Below are positions 63,211-64,000 of a stretch of 64,000 bases of DNA, in pieces. Each line of letters starts with the position of its first letter. The first letter of the stretch is position 1. Where the stretch lies: the NCBI RefSeq assembly GCF_019061185.1, contig NZ_JAHQZU010000012.1, forward strand, positions 1 to 64,000. Direction: 5' to 3'. The position numbers and the translations under genes were made by a program. The DNA comes from Paracoccus sp. Z118. Its GTDB lineage: Bacteria; Pseudomonadota; Alphaproteobacteria; Rhodobacterales; Rhodobacteraceae. The notes under the pieces were generated by a model. The model was not told the DNA's origin. It did no database searches and saw nothing but the letters and a program-made list of their open reading frames with translations.

Positions 63211-63243
63211 AAATATCCCGGGGGTTCGGGGGCAGCGCCCCCG
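63211..63243 (-). terminator. Hairpin plus GGGATATTT after trpS (repeat family copy 9)
   Basis: On the minus strand, about 22 bp after the trpS stop, comes the stem CGGGGGC/GCCCCCG (63227-63243), then GAACCCCCGGGATATTTGGG (box 63211-63219). Orientation fits a trpS terminator. Confidence 0.65.
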
Positions 63244-63265
63244 GCTTCGGGCGCGCCGGCGCGGT

Positions 63266-64000
63266 TTACCGCGTCGGGATCATCCCCATGATCCGCCGGG
63301 TTTCCTCGACGATCGGCGCGGCGATGGCGTTCGCCCGCTCGGCCCCGCGGCGCAGGATGCGGTCGATCGCGGCCGGATCGGCGGTCAGTTCAGTCATGCG
63401 GCGGGTGATCGGCTCCAGATGCGCGACGGCGGCGTCGGCGAGCGCGGGCTTGAAGGCGCCGAAGCCCTGGCCTTCGAAGCGGGCACAGATCGCGTCCGGC
63501 TTCTCGCCGGTCAGGGCGGCGTAGATGTTGACGAGGTTCTTGGCCTCCGGCCGGTCCTTCAGCCCCTCGGCTGAACCGGGCAGCGGGTCGGCGTCCGTCC
63601 GCGCCTTGCGGATCTTCTGCGAGATGGTGTCGGCATCATCCGTCAGGTTGATGCGGCTGGCGTCCGACGGGTCGGATTTCGACATCTTCTTCGTCCCGTC
63701 GCGCAGGGACATGACGCGGGTCGCCGCGCCCTCGATCACCGGTTCGGGCATGGGGAAGAAGTCCACCTGGTAGTCGTGGTTGAACTTGGCGGCGATGTCG
63801 CGGGTCAGTTCGACATGCTGCTTCTGGTCCTCGCCCACCGGCACATGGGTCCCGTGATAGGCGAGGATGTCCGCCGCCATCAGCGCCGGATAGGCGTAGA
63901 GCCCCAGGCTGACCTTCTCGGCGTTCTTGCCCGCCTTGTCCTTGAACTGGGTCATGCGGTTCATCCAGCCCATCCGGGCCACGCAGCTCATCAGCCAGCC
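63266..64000 (-). CDS. trpS: Tryptophanyl-tRNA synthetase, 5' part outside window
   Basis: This is the C-terminal ~245 residues of a class I synthetase. They show [23 protein letters not shown] (with the characteristic YP...AADIL and PVGEDQ), [16 protein letters not shown], and the KMSKS loop [10 protein letters not shown], followed by helical anticodon-contact segments. The N-terminus, including the HIGH motif, lies beyond the right edge. Confidence 0.96.
   Translation of the reverse strand, partial: GWLMSCVARMGWMNRMTQFKDKAGKNAEKVSLGLYAYPALMAADILAYHGTHVPVGEDQKQHVELTRDIAAKFNHDYQVDFFPMPEPVIEGAATRVMSLRDGTKKMSKSDPSDASRINLTDDADTISQKIRKARTDADPLPGSAEGLKDRPEAKNLVNIYAALTGEKPDAICARFEGQGFGAFKPALADAAVAHLEPITRRMTELTADPAAIDRILRRGAERANAIAAPIVEETRRIMGMIPTR

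Overview
The window is high-GC, gene-dense, mostly core-genome DNA of an alphaproteobacterium, best explained as a member of the Rhodobacteraceae (Paracoccus/Rhodobacter-like). The signs are GcrA, a PetP/PetR pair, a DUF4170-waaA-lpxK block, mutY-dciA-dsbA, several peptide deformylases, and a dispersed family of hairpins tagged with AAATATCCC/GGGATATTT. Family assignments rest on motifs and recalled family features; no database search was run.

Layout. 1-1.7 kb: the right part of an IS630-type element whose transposase needs a -1 frameshift at A8, abutting a broken hypothetical gene (5' end lost, internal frameshift), followed by tRNA-Pro(TGG). 2-8 kb: DUF192 and tandem cold-shock genes, pdxH, fabI, a LysE exporter, gpt and a phospholipase D-type enzyme. 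8.1-13 kb: a vitamin B12 uptake locus with promoter, cobalamin riboswitch, btuB-like receptor and btuF-C-D-like ABC transporter. 13-19 kb: DUF4170, waaA, lpxK, then mutY, dciA, a DsbA-like thiol oxidoreductase and a CaiB-type CoA transferase. 19-27 kb: argF, arginase, TauE/SafE, metG, gcrA, an ABC-2 permease and a MATE pump. 27-30 kb: fmt with three peptide deformylase paralogues and DUF1272. One paralogue has lost its catalytic Glu and metal-binding Cys.

30-36 kb: a MalY-type aminotransferase, an L,D-transpeptidase, and a dTDP-rhamnose operon (rfbC-B-[sulfotransferase]-D-A) with an embedded sulfotransferase-like gene. 36-47 kb: rsmD, a small lipoprotein, mogA, a T4 endonuclease V-type repair glycosylase, argG, ilvA, a receiver-PP2C phosphatase, a second L,D-transpeptidase, a CAP lipoprotein, petPR, ilvE and a GNAT/FemX-like protein. 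47-56 kb: a surface-polysaccharide and secretion neighbourhood. It holds a 1040-residue protein with a beta-propeller-like N-terminus and about 45 RTX nonapeptides, KpsM/KpsE/KpsT-like capsule export genes, a phosphomannomutase and a PfkB kinase. 56-64 kb: a minimal zincin, gltX, an HPP-CBS protein, tRNA-Met(CAT) followed by a sulfotransferase remnant, dgt, erpA, a CNNM/CorC protein, a (TC)19 microsatellite and the 3' part of trpS.

The least ordinary observations are the propeller-RTX protein beside capsule export, the dispersed terminator-like repeat family, the degenerate deformylase inside a deformylase/fmt operon, the sulfotransferase inserted in the rhamnose operon, and the (TC)19 tract. 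No CRISPR array, prophage or clear defence island is visible.
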